A stretch of 5,085 nucleotides of DNA. Origin: Deltaproteobacteria bacterium (GTDB lineage Bacteria > Myxococcota > B64-G9). Within the stretch, counting starts at the first letter, position 1, and every line of letters starts with the position of its first letter. The stretch is from positions 1 to 5,085 of the forward strand of contig JAUVAM010000361.1 in assembly GCA_030591745.1 (NCBI GenBank). Direction: 5' to 3'. Shown here in pieces: positions 4,423-5,085 of the stretch. Under the pieces are notes generated by a model, which had not been told where the DNA came from, did not search any database, and saw only the letters and a program-made list of their open reading frames with translations. The position numbers were made by a program, and so were the translations under genes.

Positions 4423-5085
4423 CTATAGGGAATCTACGCGAGCCAGGGTCACGGTGGTGTTGTCTACGCCACCGTTGGCGTTGGCGGCGGCGATCAGGTC
4501 GCTGCAGCCCTTCTTTAAATCATCGCCCATGGCCGTTACAATCTTCAGCATCTCATCGTCGGTGATCATGCCGTTGAGCCCATCGGAACAGCCGAGATAC
4601 AAATCCCCGACCTCCACAACGTGTCGTGACAGGTCCACCAACACCGTGTCCTTCATCCCCAGGGCTCGAACGATCACGTTCTTATGCGGAAAGTTTTCGA
4701 TTTCTTCCGCCGTAAGCTTTTTGGCCTTGATGTAGTCATTGAGCAGGGAGTGGTCTTCGGTGATCTGGGTAATTTTGCCTTTACGAATCAAATAAACCCG
4801 TGAATCACCTACATGGGCCGTAAGGATATGCCCTTCGACAATGACCATGCCGGCCACCGTGGTGCCCATGCCCCGATAGCGGGCTTCTCGCTGGGCGGCC
4901 TCGTGAATGCGCAAATTCGCCAGCTTAATGGACATGATAAAACGATTTTCATCGTAGGGCCGATTCTTGTCCATCTTGTAAGGCCAGGTGATCTCCGAGT
5001 CCTGCCCGGTGGCCTTAAAAAAATTGCTGATCGCTTCGACAGCAATCTGGCTGGCTACTTCACCAGAGCTGTGACCGCCCATCCC
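4423..5085 (-). CDS. PP2C-family Ser/Thr protein phosphatase (5' partial)
   Basis: The visible 220 residues are the C-terminal part of a metal-dependent PP2C phosphatase (Stp1/PrpC-like), which removes phosphate from Ser/Thr of proteins in the cytoplasm and opposes Hanks-type kinases. The frame is open to the window edge, beginning inside the family's DGMGGH motif (only GMGGH is seen), so the first catalytic Asp and the N-terminus are missing. Counting from that Met, visible motifs are GMGTTVAG (71-78), HVGDSRVYLIRKG (90-102), EDHS (109-112), LGCSDGLNGMI (163-173) with the metal-binding Asp, and GGVDNTTV (204-211) with the final metal ligand. All downstream catalytic residues are intact. Residues ~20-60 (ITWPYKMDKN, ENRFIMSIKLANLRI) form an insert that I associate with myxobacterial PP2Cs from memory. 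No kinase is in the window. It ends 11 bp from the convergent sugar-nucleotide gene. Confidence 0.93.
   Translation of the reverse strand, partial: GMGGHSSGEVASQIAVEAISNFFKATGQDSEITWPYKMDKNRPYDENRFIMSIKLANLRIHEAAQREARYRGMGTTVAGMVIVEGHILTAHVGDSRVYLIRKGKITQITEDHSLLNDYIKAKKLTAEEIENFPHKNVIVRALGMKDTVLVDLSRHVVEVGDLYLGCSDGLNGMITDDEMLKIVTAMGDDLKKGCSDLIAAANANGGVDNTTVTLARVDSL
4451..4475. repeat. 10-bp inverted repeat (hairpin) in the phosphatase 3' coding end
   Basis: ACGGTGGTGT (4451-4460), loop TGTCT, ACGCCACCGT (4466-4475) form a 10-bp stem with one G-U pair on the plus-strand transcript. It lies about 40 nt beyond the nucleotidyltransferase stop and inside the codons for the phosphatase GGVDNTTV motif. 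No U-tract follows on the plus strand. On the minus strand the T-tract is about 30 nt away. It could stabilise the 3' end of the plus-strand transcript or be a by-product of the codons used. Confidence 0.35.

Noticed and set aside
4409..4450. Intrinsic terminator of the phosphatase gene from the T-tract
   Set aside because: No GC-rich hairpin adjoins the tract; the nearest stem ends about 30 nt away.

Overview
The window is gene-dense, about 58% GC by eye, and holds six protein-coding regions on both strands. Two are cut by the window edges. No RNA genes, mobile elements or CRISPR arrays were seen. The mix suggests a Gram-negative bacterium of the former Deltaproteobacteria (Myxococcota, Bradymonadota or a relative). 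The clues are a long Pro/Ala-rich protein with a single membrane span and a DUF3426-like end, an outer-membrane barrel next to a TatA-like gene, and a PP2C-type Ser/Thr phosphatase. Its ITWPYKMDKN and ENR..MSIKLANLRI segments resemble myxobacterial PP2Cs as I remember them. The lineage is an inference, not something the sequence proves.

Layout. Positions 2-1396 (+) are the C-terminal part of a membrane-anchored protein whose N-terminal region repeats a D-P-F-type motif nine times. Through an ATGA overlap it runs into 1393-2196 (+), an all-helical HEAT/LRV-like protein of unknown function. That gene collides tail to tail, sharing four bases of stop codons, with a two-gene minus-strand operon. 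The operon is an outer-membrane beta-barrel protein (2448-3266) followed by a small TatA/B-like protein with a very acidic repeated tail (2193-2435). A 170-bp divergent intergenic region (3267-3436) carries a candidate sigma70-type promoter in each direction. On its right lies a GTG-started NDP-sugar pyrophosphorylase with a left-handed beta-helix tail (3437-4411, +). Eleven bases further on, it faces the end of the PP2C phosphatase (4423-5085, -), whose N-terminus is outside the window.

How the genes may fit together. Most recognisable products act at the cell envelope: an anchored protein, an outer-membrane barrel, a Tat component and a sugar-nucleotide enzyme for surface glycans. The phosphatase belongs to Ser/Thr kinase signalling. 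No single pathway joins them. The two tight couplings (1393 and 2436-2449) are the best evidence of functional pairing.

Nothing here is clearly a new system. The observations most worth a second look are the DPF-motif array, a possible -1 frameshift site (A AAA AAA plus a downstream hairpin) that could fuse the first two genes, and the acidic-tailed TatA-like protein paired with an outer-membrane barrel.
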